From an uncultured Chlorobiaceae bacterium (lineage in GTDB: Bacteria > Bacteroidota > Chlorobiia > Chlorobiales > Chlorobiaceae): a stretch of 11,234 bases of DNA. Position 1 is the first letter of the stretch; each line of letters begins with the position of its first letter. The notes beneath the pieces were generated by a model. It was not told the origin of the DNA and made no database searches. It saw only the letters and a program-made list of their open reading frames with translations. The DNA lies in assembly GCA_903904495.1 (NCBI GenBank), contig CAIVCU010000463.1, positions 1 through 11,234 of the forward strand, written 5' to 3'. Shown piece after piece: positions 1 to 7,616 of the stretch. Position numbers and translations under genes: made by a program.

Positions 1-1
1 C

Positions 2-241
2 CTTAATTTCAAACAAATCGCTGGTGATTTCAAGGTCTATCAAGGCGAATGGATTCTTGTTGAGTACCCAAAAAGACAAGGAACATTCCTTACCTATAAT
101 GCTGATATCAAACCGGATTTTTTTGCTTCATCTCTTATTGTTAAAAGTATTGAAAATAGAGATTGCCCTTTAGTGCTATCAGCAATAAAAAAGCAGGCGG
201 AATCCATTTATATCATTAAGCCACAGAGCATTACTCCGTAA
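2..241 (+). CDS. C-terminal part of a SRPBCC (START/COQ10-like, polyketide cyclase/dehydrase-type) protein
   Basis: Only the last 79 codons are present. The frame is open from base 2 and ends at TAA 239-241, so the start lies outside the window. The segment reads as the closing strands and long C-terminal helix of a SRPBCC hydrophobic-cavity fold: a GDF-x-VYQGEWIL strand, a GTFLTYNADIKP strand, then a helix of the LIVKSIENRDCPLVLSAIKK kind. This layout is typical of the COQ10/polyketide-cyclase branch, whose members bind lipid-like or isoprenoid ligands. The ligand of this one cannot be read from the fragment. It converges on the histidine kinase, with 25 bp between the two stop codons. The family call comes from remembered pattern and is moderately secure; the reading frame itself is well supported. 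Confidence 0.6.
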   Translation, partial: LNFKQIAGDFKVYQGEWILVEYPKRQGTFLTYNADIKPDFFASSLIVKSIENRDCPLVLSAIKKQAESIYIIKPQSITP

Positions 242-266
242 AAAGCTTTCCGTTTTTGCCTCTCAT

Positions 267-3200
267 TTAGAAACTTGCTCCGAGGAGTTCGTTTATAAGA
301 TTGATGAGTTCGGCCTTGATGATGGGTTTGATGATGAAAGCATCGCACCCTGCCTCTTTGGCTTTTTCTTTGTCCTCTTTTGAGGTAAATGCCGACTGAG
401 CGATAACGGGCAGGTCTGGCCGCTGCTGTTTGATAAGTCGTGTGGCCTCAAATCCGTTCATTATCGGCATTTTAATGTCCATAAGCACCAGGTTGATCTC
501 AGGATGATGCTGAACGAGTACAACTGCCTCCCAGCCGTTTACGGCACAAAGTATGGTAAAGTCTTCGCATTTCAGGTAGCTGTTAAGCAGTAAGGTGCTT
601 GCCTCATCGTCTTCGACAATTAGAATGCAGAGATGCGGAAGTGTTTTTGGAGCTTTGGCGTCGTGCAAAGCAGGAGAAGAGCCTTTTGGTGCATTGACTG
701 GGTTATAAGGAAGTGCGAATGAAAAGGTAGTGCCAGTCCCATCGATTGAATTAACCCGGATTGTGCCGCCAAGCATGGTAACGAAGGCTTTTGTAATGCT
801 CAATCCGAGCCCTGCCCCTTCGTAGCCTCTGGTTAAAGTGTTGTCTACCTGGCGGAACCTATCAAAAACTTTTTCTTTCATGGAAACAGGAATGCCGATG
901 CCTGTATCGATAACATAAAATTCAATATGGTCATCCTTTTTCATATAGCCGAAATCAATGCCGCCCTTCATTGTGAATTTAATGGCATTGTTGACAAGAT
1001 TTATCAAAATCTGGGTCAACTTTCCGCTGTCGGTATTGATAATGCTTTCGCTGTCAGAAAGCCCTTTGTTATAAGTCAAATGCAATCCTTTAGACAGAGC
1101 GTTAAGCTTGAAAAATGCGTGAATGTCGTGCACAAGCTTGTTGAGCGGTGTTTCACTGATTTCCACTTTTGTCTCTTCGGCATCAATACGGGAGATATCG
1201 ATAAGGTCATTAATGAGGTTCAACATTCGATGCCCGCTTTGCTGAATGAGATCAATAAACTCGGCCTGTTCCTCCCCGGAGAGATGAGGCTCTTTCAAGA
1301 GTTCCGTAAAGCCAAGAATGCCATTCATCGGAGTGCGTATTTCGTGGCTGATATTAGCAAGAAACGCTGATTTCAGGCGGTCGCTCTCTTCTGCTTTTTC
1401 TTTCGCTGCAATCAGTTCAGCCAAATATGTTTTCTGTCCAGTAATATCCTCCTTAACTGCCACAAGATTGGTTATTACACCATTTTTATCAATTACAGCT
1501 GAGATAACTGCTGTTTCCCAGAAGAGTTCACCATTTTTCTTTTTGTTGTGGAACTCTCCTCGCCAAATGCCTCCTGAAAGAATAGTTTTCCAGAGTTCTT
1601 CATACACTGATTTTGACATCAGACCTGATTGAAGAATCCGTGGATTTTTGCCTTTCGTTTCTTCTATCGAGTAGCCTGTAAGCTCGGTAAACGCCGGGTT
1701 GACATATTCCACATTGCCGAGGGGATCGGTAATAACAACAACAGCAGGACTTTGCTCCACTGCCGTACTGAGTTTTACAAGTTGATTTTCAATTAGTTTA
1801 CGCTCACTAATATCACGGAGCAAGCCGATCACTCCGGAAGAACCGTTGTCATTAAAATATTGCGAATGAATTTCTGCGGGAAAAAGTGAACCGTTTTTTT
1901 TCCTATACAAAAACTCAAGAACCTGATTGGTCAATTGACGCGACATGGCATCAGTGTACATTGCAATCGCTCTTGGAATTTCCTCTTCCGCCATGTATTC
2001 GGAAAAAAAATGACCAAGTAACTCATCCGGCTTATACCCGGTAATTTTTTCAACTACTGGTGATACATAGGTTATCTCTCCAATGGAGTTGTTAACAAAA
2101 ACCACCTCAGAAATTTGTTCAGTAATGGAACGGAACATCCTTTCGCTTTCACGCAATGCCTGCTCGGCCTGCTTCCGTTCAGTGATGTCATTAATGACGG
2201 CATAAAAAAGTTCTTTCTTTTCAATAACAATCAGGTTGATTGTTATCTCTACATCACGGATTGAGCCATCAGCCCTCTTGTGCTTTCTTATAATTTTGTT
2301 GAGTTCCGATGTCCTGATTTTCGTTATATCATCAAGCAGGTTATCAAATGATGATATGGAGATTTGTTCAGCCTGCATCAATTGAAGTTCTTCAATCGAC
2401 CAACCATAAAACTCTGCAGCTGCATCGTTGGCATCAATAATATTGCGCGTAACGGGATCGATAACCAGCATAATGGAGGTGTGGTTATCAAAAAGCGTCT
2501 TGAAGTGTTCTTTTTGTTTCTTGAGTGCTTCTTCAGTCTGCTTTCGTTCAGTGATGTCGATAACCGTACCGATATAACGACCAACATCTCCTTTTTCGTT
2601 GTATAAAGGCCTGGCTCGGGACATAATCCAGTGAACAGAACCGTCGGGGTAATAGACGCGATACTCGAAATCCAGCTCTGTTTCATTTTTCACAGCTTCT
2701 GAAACGGATTGGATTGCTAACTTCCGGTCATCAGGATGAATGGAATCTTCCCATAGTTTGAACGATGGTTTTTCATCGCTTCTTTTCAAACCGGACAAAT
2801 GCCATAACTCGTCTGACCAGATCAGCTCATTGGTTTTCAAGTTCCACTCCCATACAGCAGCAGAAGCAACTTCAAGTGCTTGGCTAAACCTTTTTTTACT
2901 TTCAATGATATCTGTCTCTTTACGTTTCTGATCCGTAATATCCGAGAGAATAACCCTGCATGCCTCTTCAGTATCACTTACAGCAGCTTCAATGCGAATA
3001 ATGCAACCAGACTGATCGTGAAATAACGAGGAATGTTGAGATGCATCTAACAAAAGCTCCACATCGCAGTTACCAGGTGCTTTCTTAGAGAACACTGTTT
3101 CGAGCAGGGTATCAATGACCCGATAATCCTGGGGAACTACGAATTGCTTAAACTGCATGCCTAATAATCCAGAACGATCAACTCCAAGTAGTTTGGTGGC

Positions 3201-3518
3201 AGTCAGGTTTGCCTGCAGGATCTTACTGTTCCTACCTAAAGTCAAATAACCAACTGGAGCAAAGTCATAGAGCTCAGTGTACATGCCGAGACGTTCTTCC
3301 AGCTCGTTACTGATGTGAGATAGCTCTTCCTGCTGCATTTCAAGCTCGATCTGATGAACTTGGAGCTCATGGACAAGCCTGAGCATTTCTTCTGGTGATG
3401 AGGTAATGCTGAGTGCTGAGAGGCCAGTGCTGAGGTATTTTTGTCCAAGCCGCTCTTCGGCAAATGAGCGTAGCTCAGAAGGGGTAGCTAGATTGAAGCT
3501 GTGTTGCTTTATTGCCAT
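267..3518 (-). CDS. Soluble multi-PAS hybrid sensor histidine kinase with C-terminal receiver domain
   Basis: 1083 residues with no membrane-spanning segment, so a cytoplasmic sensor is expected. The order is: N-terminal helical segment (about 30-80, containing ELQVHQIELEMQQEEL), PAS1 (about 83-200), PAS2 (205-330, PAS_3-like, with HPDDR and PDGSVHWI), PAS3 (335-452), PAS4 (457-577), PAS5 (581-697), HisKA (about 710-780), HATPase (about 825-938) and receiver (962-1083). The phosphoacceptor is H725 in SHEIRTP. The N box is around N843-N844, the G1 box is DTGIGIP 871-877 and the G2 box is GAGLGL 901-906. The receiver keeps D970/D971, phospho-accepting D1014 in LMDIKMP, S1042 and K1064. All kinase and receiver residues are present, so autophosphorylation and transfer to its own receiver are expected. 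No output domain is fused and no separate response regulator is seen nearby, so downstream partner and signal are unknown. The ATG at 3516-3518 has no clear Shine-Dalgarno sequence; the bases before it are a C run on the coding strand. Confidence 0.95.
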   Translation of the reverse strand: MAIKQHSFNLATPSELRSFAEERLGQKYLSTGLSALSITSSPEEMLRLVHELQVHQIELEMQQEELSHISNELEERLGMYTELYDFAPVGYLTLGRNSKILQANLTATKLLGVDRSGLLGMQFKQFVVPQDYRVIDTLLETVFSKKAPGNCDVELLLDASQHSSLFHDQSGCIIRIEAAVSDTEEACRVILSDITDQKRKETDIIESKKRFSQALEVASAAVWEWNLKTNELIWSDELWHLSGLKRSDEKPSFKLWEDSIHPDDRKLAIQSVSEAVKNETELDFEYRVYYPDGSVHWIMSRARPLYNEKGDVGRYIGTVIDITERKQTEEALKKQKEHFKTLFDNHTSIMLVIDPVTRNIIDANDAAAEFYGWSIEELQLMQAEQISISSFDNLLDDITKIRTSELNKIIRKHKRADGSIRDVEITINLIVIEKKELFYAVINDITERKQAEQALRESERMFRSITEQISEVVFVNNSIGEITYVSPVVEKITGYKPDELLGHFFSEYMAEEEIPRAIAMYTDAMSRQLTNQVLEFLYRKKNGSLFPAEIHSQYFNDNGSSGVIGLLRDISERKLIENQLVKLSTAVEQSPAVVVITDPLGNVEYVNPAFTELTGYSIEETKGKNPRILQSGLMSKSVYEELWKTILSGGIWRGEFHNKKKNGELFWETAVISAVIDKNGVITNLVAVKEDITGQKTYLAELIAAKEKAEESDRLKSAFLANISHEIRTPMNGILGFTELLKEPHLSGEEQAEFIDLIQQSGHRMLNLINDLIDISRIDAEETKVEISETPLNKLVHDIHAFFKLNALSKGLHLTYNKGLSDSESIINTDSGKLTQILINLVNNAIKFTMKGGIDFGYMKKDDHIEFYVIDTGIGIPVSMKEKVFDRFRQVDNTLTRGYEGAGLGLSITKAFVTMLGGTIRVNSIDGTGTTFSFALPYNPVNAPKGSSPALHDAKAPKTLPHLCILIVEDDEASTLLLNSYLKCEDFTILCAVNGWEAVVLVQHHPEINLVLMDIKMPIMNGFEATRLIKQQRPDLPVIAQSAFTSKEDKEKAKEAGCDAFIIKPIIKAELINLINELLGASF

Positions 3519-3759
3519 GGGGGGACAGGAATAAAGATTTAGCTTGAGTATTTATATACGAAACAATCAGTTAAAGTTCTTCTAATGCCAATTGGCGCCC
3601 AACTGAGGCACAAAACTGCCTTTCTATACTTTGAAATATATTCTGAATGTATACTAATGTAAGGATTTTTATCGTATGGAATGGACTTATTGAGTTTGTC
3701 TTAACACATAAAATGATCAATTTTCATCGAGTTGCCAATTTATGCAAATGTCGACCTGA
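3519..3759. other. AT-rich intergenic region between the kinase start and the SDR relic
   Basis: No reading frame here looks coding. It must hold the kinase promoter, read on the minus strand, but no convincing -35/-10 pair stands out. A short palindrome, gccaattggc, lies near 3586-3595. The missing N-terminus of the SDR relic (Rossmann glycine motif) is not recognisable in any frame. Confidence 0.5.
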
Positions 3760-4448
3760 AACGCCACCCGCAACACCGATCTGATTATCACCTATAAACA
3801 GAATAAGGCTGCGCCGATGAGGTCGTTTCCAATATTACCAAGCTGGGTGAACGAGCAACTGCACTGCATCTTGATGCCAGCTCTGTTTTAGGAATTCCTG
3901 CCTTCATTACTCAGGTGCAGGATACTCTTGCGCAATGGGACTCAGAGCGCTTTGACATCCTTATCAACAATGCAGGAATGGGCATCCATGCTGCTATCTT
4001 TGATGTGACCGAAGCTCAGTTTGATGCTCTTATGAATGTTCACTTGAAAAGCGTTTTCTTCCTGACCCAGGCACTTGTGCCACTGATGGCAGATGGAGGA
4101 CGCATACTCAATGTTTCTTCCGGCCTTGCCCGATTTGCTTTCCCGGGATATTCCGTGTATGCGTCTATGAAAAGCGCCATTGAAGTGCTGACCAGATACC
4201 TTGCCAAAGAGCTTGGTCACCGGGGAATCTCGGTTAATGTTCTGGCAGCGGGAACAATAGAAACCGATGTAGGCGGTGGCACTATCCGTGACAACAAACA
4301 GGTTAATTCATTGATTGCTTCTGGAACGGCATTGGGGCGTGTTGGCCTTCCGGACGACATTGGCGATCTCATTACAACCCTTGTTTCTGACGACTGCCGA
4401 TGGGTCAATGCCCAGCGTATTGAAGCGTCCGGCGGTGTATTTATCTAA
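3760..4448 (+). pseudogene. Short-chain dehydrogenase/reductase relic: 5' truncated and frameshifted
   Basis: From 3915 to the TAA at 4446-4448 the frame encodes the C-terminal three quarters of a classical FabG-like SDR. It has ILINNAG, the catalytic Ser in NVSSG, and the YxxxK pair in VYASMKSA. Numbered from the GTG at 3915, these are S69, Y82 and K86. The end, RIEASGGVFI, is family-typical. Upstream, homology continues in the same frame back to about 3813 (ADEVVSNITKLGERA). The preceding piece TDLIITYKQNKAA (3775-3813) lies in the next frame and is blocked by TGA at 3757-3759. Loss of one base at about 3811-3815 (gcggcc to gcgcc) would explain the switch. The TGxxxGIG nucleotide-binding motif and first strand are absent, so a product started at 3915 could not bind NAD(P) normally. 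The catalytic half is well kept, so the decay looks recent. It could instead be predicted as a shortened 177-residue CDS. Confidence 0.8.
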
Positions 4449-4504
4449 TATGACCTTCGCTTAAGAACCCTAACCGTCCGGGATTGACTCAATTCCCTGA
4501 AAAC

Positions 4505-4536
4505 TTGAAGTTAAAACTGTCCAGTTTTAACTTCAA
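4505..4536. repeat. Perfect 15-bp inverted repeat with 2-nt centre
   Basis: Arm ttgaagttaaaactg (4505-4519), centre tc, then the exact reverse complement (4522-4536). As RNA it would form a stem of about 14 bp with a four-base loop. It lies 56 bp after the SDR relic stop. It has no following T run, so it is not a classical intrinsic terminator. It could still stop transcription from either side, or be a remnant of a mobile element end. Confidence 0.7.
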
Positions 4537-4570
4537 ATGCAGCACACAATTCATCCCTGCGCCATTTCTA

Positions 4571-4646
4571 TTAACGAGATCAAATCCTGTAAGAATATGA
4601 AAAGAAAAATTTAAGTTTTTATTGCATCACCAAGTGATCTCGCTAA
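4571..4646. repeat. Spaced inverted repeat, 11 of 12 bases matching
   Basis: ttaacgagatca (4571-4582) and tgatctcgctaa (4635-4646) are inverted copies with a single mismatch, separated by 52 bp of AT-rich sequence. The pair lies past the stop of the aldo/keto reductase. It could form a long-loop hairpin or mark two binding sites. The function is unknown, and a chance origin is possible at this length. Confidence 0.4.
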
Positions 4647-4740
4647 TGAACTTCGTTTTTTTAAAGATACAATTTAGCAACTCAATGTGGGTTTTGGCGA
4701 TGACGCAATTACTCATTGATTGAACGAAGCTGGAATAATA

Positions 4741-5730
4741 TCAAATGCCGCCGACCCAGGATGCGTCGCCGAAGTTTTCTCGTACGTGTTCCACTGTTTT
4801 GCACCCGACGATGGCAACAGATAAAGCGGATTCTTCCAGCACTGATGAGATGGCATGCCTCGCAAAAGATTGTCCCGCTGGCACGTTTTTTTTAATTTGC
4901 TCCACTTGATCATGCAATTCCAGCAGATGCTGCCTCGACCATATGCTGCGAAAATCATTGAAACCAAAGACGGAATCCGGTCCCCTTATGCCACAAAGGC
5001 AACCGTTCGCAAGAGGCTCGCGAGCGATCACTCCCAATCCCGCTTCGGCCGCCTTGTGAAGAGAAAACTTCGAATCGAGGTCGAGCAGGTTGTACCGTAC
5101 CTGCACGGTTTCCACCCAACCCGCATCGAGGCAAGCAGAAATGTGCGTATGATGGAGGACGGACACTCCAACATGTCTTGCTTTCCCGCTGCGTTTGATT
5201 GAGTCGACAGTGTTTATTAATTCCGAATCTCCCAAGATTTCCGGAGGTGGATTGTGTAATTGGAGAATGTCGACGTACTCCGTGTTCAGCCTGAGAAGGC
5301 TTCCTTCCAGCGCCTGTTGCAGGTGTCTGCCGCTGAAATCCTGGGTGTTGTTGCCAGGAACATATCCGACTTTTGTAGCGACTATGACCTTGCTGCGAAC
5401 AGACCCGCGTACAATGCTGCCAAGCAAATGTTCCGAATGACCATTGCCGTAGACATCGGCTGTATCGAAAAACGTACATCCAAGTTCGAGAGCTTTCTGC
5501 AACGCAGCTAACGAATCGTCGTCATTGGTTGGGCCGTATTCCAAAGTCCCATGCAAACCGCCTCCGATCGCACAGCAGCCGAATCCTATCTCGTTGATTC
5601 GGAGCCCTGTGCGCCCGAGCGTTCTTTGTCTTTTCTCAGAGAGGGAAAAGTACTTCCCGTCAATCGAGCTATACGCATCCGGTGTGTGTTGCTCATCGAA
5701 TGATCCGGAATCATTTCCGTTTGTCTTCAT
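4741..5730 (-). CDS. Aldo/keto reductase family oxidoreductase
   Basis: 329 residues forming a complete aldo/keto reductase barrel, expected to be a cytosolic NAD(P)H-dependent carbonyl or sugar oxidoreductase. The body begins at RTLGRTGLRINEIGFG (about 36-51). The four catalytic residues are present: D89 and Y94 in FDTADVYG, K120 in VIVATKVG and H159 in ILQLHNPP. The C-terminal cofactor-phosphate segment IVGCKTVEHVREN is at 307-319. The first 35 residues are an extra polar stretch (KTNGNDSGSFDEQHTPDAY) not usual in the family. The chosen ATG has only a weak purine stretch (GGATTGGAAAT) before it. No other in-frame ATG lies before the barrel, so either the extension is real or an alternative codon is used. 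It is transcribed alone and divergently from the genes to its right. The substrate cannot be inferred, and a link with the radical SAM genes is speculative. Confidence 0.93.
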   Translation of the reverse strand: MKTNGNDSGSFDEQHTPDAYSSIDGKYFSLSEKRQRTLGRTGLRINEIGFGCCAIGGGLHGTLEYGPTNDDDSLAALQKALELGCTFFDTADVYGNGHSEHLLGSIVRGSVRSKVIVATKVGYVPGNNTQDFSGRHLQQALEGSLLRLNTEYVDILQLHNPPPEILGDSELINTVDSIKRSGKARHVGVSVLHHTHISACLDAGWVETVQVRYNLLDLDSKFSLHKAAEAGLGVIAREPLANGCLCGIRGPDSVFGFNDFRSIWSRQHLLELHDQVEQIKKNVPAGQSFARHAISSVLEESALSVAIVGCKTVEHVRENFGDASWVGGI

Positions 5731-6277
5731 ATTTCCAATCCATAAATTGGTTGGTAATTATCCTCTCGCAAAAAACTGTATTCAATACTGTATCCCTAAT
5801 CATCATGTTGTTCCCATTCACCCCAACGACTCGTAAAAGGTTTGAAAACAATGACCGCATGTGCGATGGAAATCAAAATAGAACGATGCGATGTTGTCAC
5901 CAAACGGAACAAATGAAAACCTTAATTGAGCGATTTGGTCTGATCAAGACTAAAAATCCCCAAGCCTGAGGGCTAAAACTTTTTTTATTGAATCTCTATG
6001 AGATGTATTCCCCAAAGCTTTGTTTCGTAAAAAAATCGATGATAAATTACCAATCAATTACCTATTATAGGGTAACACTTTATCTGCTCAGTATGGAGTT
6101 TTTTTTATCCAGACTCGCTCAACTTAGTGAAAACAAGGTTAATGGAAACAACACATTGGAAACAATTTTTTAACTAAGAAAAAACAGACAATACTCCAAA
6201 GCTCTTGCAGAACTGAGACTAAAGTAATAAATTTAAATAGTAATTTATATGCACGCTACCGAGGAGATAGCTAACCG
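5731..6277. other. AT-rich intergenic region without a convincing gene
   Basis: About 550 bp with only short frames lacking ribosome binding sites and recognisable motifs. It must carry the promoters of the minus-strand aldo/keto reductase and the plus-strand 72-residue gene. A weak stem AGCC-TGAG-GGCT near 5964-5975 is followed by AAAACTTTTTTT and might be a small terminator on the plus strand, but the stem is only four pairs. Its length and lack of genes suggest eroded sequence. Confidence 0.5.
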
Positions 6278-6496
6278 ATGTATCAACTGAAAATACGCAA
6301 TGCAGAACAGTCGGAAAATTTTAAAGTACTCGATCTTAACGAGGAGCAATGGCTGGTCTGGAAGGACGTTTTAGTTTCGACGGGTGTGTGTCGCCCAGAA
6401 GACTTCGAGTCCGGCAATAAAAGACTCGTAATATCATACTACCCGGGGACGCTCCCGGAAGAGCAGGACGATAGAGACATCATTGAGTTGCTCTAG
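6278..6496 (+). CDS. 72-residue acidic protein of unknown function
   Basis: I do not recognise this protein. The case for a real gene is a GAGGAG ribosome binding site at 6260-6265, 12 bp before the ATG, and a balanced, protein-like composition (several Trp and Tyr, few rare runs). It starts MYQLKIRNAEQ, suggesting a beta strand, then has a helix around EEQWLVWKDVLVSTGV, then a strand LVISYY and an acidic tail EEQDDRDIIELL. There is no signal peptide or membrane segment. Its plan (strand, helix ending in GV, acidic C-terminus) loosely resembles the first half of the 113-residue protein at 7275, but I see no confident alignment. It is cut off from that gene by the transposase relic. Confidence 0.6.
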   Translation: MYQLKIRNAEQSENFKVLDLNEEQWLVWKDVLVSTGVCRPEDFESGNKRLVISYYPGTLPEEQDDRDIIELL

Positions 6497-6620
6497 AGGC
6501 TTTTTCATATAAGCCAGAACTACCTCACAATTATCAGTCAAATAAATTCAATTAGTCATAGGTATAGACCTCTGTAATTGTACAGACAGAATTGGTAACT
6601 AACTTATAATATTGACTTGT

Positions 6621-7175
6621 TCAAATACACTGATGCTCAGAATAAGAACCCTCTTCAATGATGAGCACATCAAGCATATTTACATCATGAACCTTGCCAT
6701 CAGTAATGGCGACAAAGGACGGGATGTTACCTTGTAAGTATTTCAAAGTATGCATATTAACCGCACCATTGTGTGTTCTGAACTTGGTTCATAGAAACAG
6801 CGCAAGACAGAGATCGATGGTGGTTAAATCCAGTGCGTACACCGTTTCCTTCAGACTGACACCAAAGGCATCTTTGCTGTAGAGTTCTCTGGAATGATGA
6901 ATCAAGAAGTCCTGATAGATTCGCCAGTCTCATGTTTCGTTTGCTTAGACCAGCTTGCTTTGGGTGATCTTGCTACGGATGCCCATGTGATACAGTTTGT
7001 TCTGCTTGCCGAGCAGACATATCGTGTTATCACGAAGACTTTCCTGATATGTCAGTTGAGCAAAGAACAGGCAGAGATATTGATCAAAACAGCTGAACGA
7101 TTGAACCTTGTAATTGCCGTTGTCCCGCTTGACACAAAAGCAAAACTGATTAAACGGCATGTAAAAAATACGTAT
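6621..7175 (-). pseudogene. IS4-type transposase relic (N-terminal and central part only)
   Basis: Reading one minus-strand frame from about 7175 to 6621 gives a recognisable IS4-group transposase. The DUF4372-like N-terminus reads GNYKVQSFSCFDQYLC, FAQLTYQESLRD and KLYHMGIRSK. The catalytic core follows: DWRIYQDF, then VYALDLTTIDLC (first DDE Asp) and FVAITDGKVHDVNMLD (second Asp region). The frame is broken by TAA at 6942-6944, TGA at 6930-6932 and TGA at 6789-6791 (where the family usually has Trp). It ends at TGA 6621-6623. Homology fades after IIEEG, so the Tyr/Glu-bearing C-terminal third is missing. No frameshift is needed between the blocks, so decay here has been mainly by point mutation. 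No terminal inverted repeats were identified. The enzyme is certainly inactive. Confidence 0.85.
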
Positions 7176-7247
7176 TATAATTTATCATTGTAACCCAAAG
7201 AAATTTATTTTTTCAGCAGTTGTACACCGGTGATAAACCACTATTTT
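7176..7247 (+). promoter_or_regulatory. Possible promoter elements ahead of the radical SAM gene set
   Basis: Two candidates precede the 7275 start. One is a TATAAT at 7176-7181 with no good -35 partner. The other is TTGTAC (7220-7225), 16 bp, then TATTTT (7242-7247), ending 27 bp before the ATG. Both lie between the transposase relic and the gene set, where a promoter is expected. The matches are weak and unsupported by anything but position. Confidence 0.2.
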
Positions 7248-7274
7248 TTCATCCACAATTTAACGGAGACTGCC

Positions 7275-7616
7275 ATGGGAGCTGGAATCGTGATCAAGAA
7301 GTACACCGATGAGGGAGATCCTGTCTACGTCAAACTTTCAGGGATTGACAAGGCGCGAGTCTATCAGGTGTTGGCAAAATTTGGAGTCTACGAGATGGAG
7401 CCGGGTGGAGAGAAGGTGATGCCTCATACTCGACTCCCTATTCTCGAGCATAGTGAGATTGAGGCATTCGATGATACTCCTCAGAGAACTGATTCCACCG
7501 AGGATTCAATGCTCAAGCTTAATCTCGATCAAAGGTTGGATTTGCTCAACAGGATCGATGCATCGACGATGCATTGCTGCGAAGCGGCAGAAATTCTGTT
7601 CGAAGACATCGAATGA
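7275..7616 (+). CDS. 113-residue acidic protein of unknown function, candidate partner or substrate of the radical SAM enzymes
   Basis: I do not recognise the family. The ATG at 7275 is preferred over a GTG at 7230 because GGAG sits at 7265-7268, six bases before it. The N-terminal half looks like a small folded unit: IVIKKYTDEGDPVYVKL (two strands), then helix IDKARVYQVLAKFGVYEM. The middle (about 50-75) is polar and probably flexible, with TPQRTDSTED. The C-terminal quarter is a predicted helix LNLDQRLDLLNRIDAS, followed by a tail TMHCCEAAEILFEDIE that holds the protein's only two cysteines, side by side. There is no signal peptide or membrane segment. It is first in a plus-strand run with a SPASM radical SAM enzyme 120 bp downstream. 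That position and the cysteine tail fit a modified peptide or a carrier/partner protein, but this is inference. Confidence 0.7.
   Translation: MGAGIVIKKYTDEGDPVYVKLSGIDKARVYQVLAKFGVYEMEPGGEKVMPHTRLPILEHSEIEAFDDTPQRTDSTEDSMLKLNLDQRLDLLNRIDASTMHCCEAAEILFEDIE
7558..7574. repeat. 17-bp inverted repeat near the end of the 113-residue gene
   Basis: atgcatcg (7558-7565), one base, cgatgcat (7567-7574), perfectly inverted. It covers the codons for Asp-Ala-Ser-Thr-Met-His just before the Cys-Cys pair. An eight-base arm can arise by chance in a window this size, so significance is low unless it is conserved. Confidence 0.4.

Noticed and set aside
242..266. Possible terminator between the two convergent genes
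   Set aside because: A-rich and T-rich runs are present, but there is no GC stem.
4955..5479. 174-residue minus-strand frame
   Set aside because: It is a different-frame shadow within the intact aldo/keto reductase.
5682..5969. 95-residue plus-strand frame overlapping the aldo/keto reductase start
   Set aside because: Its beginning is antisense to a real gene and its end has no motif. A decayed gene fragment near 5880-5969 cannot be excluded but is not supported.
5988..6173. 61-residue frame starting at TTG in the AT-rich gap
   Set aside because: It has no Shine-Dalgarno sequence, low-complexity composition and no recognisable feature.
6894..7193. 99-residue plus-strand frame starting MMNQEVLIDS
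   Set aside because: It is antisense to the IS4 transposase relic, whose minus-strand translation matches the family far better.
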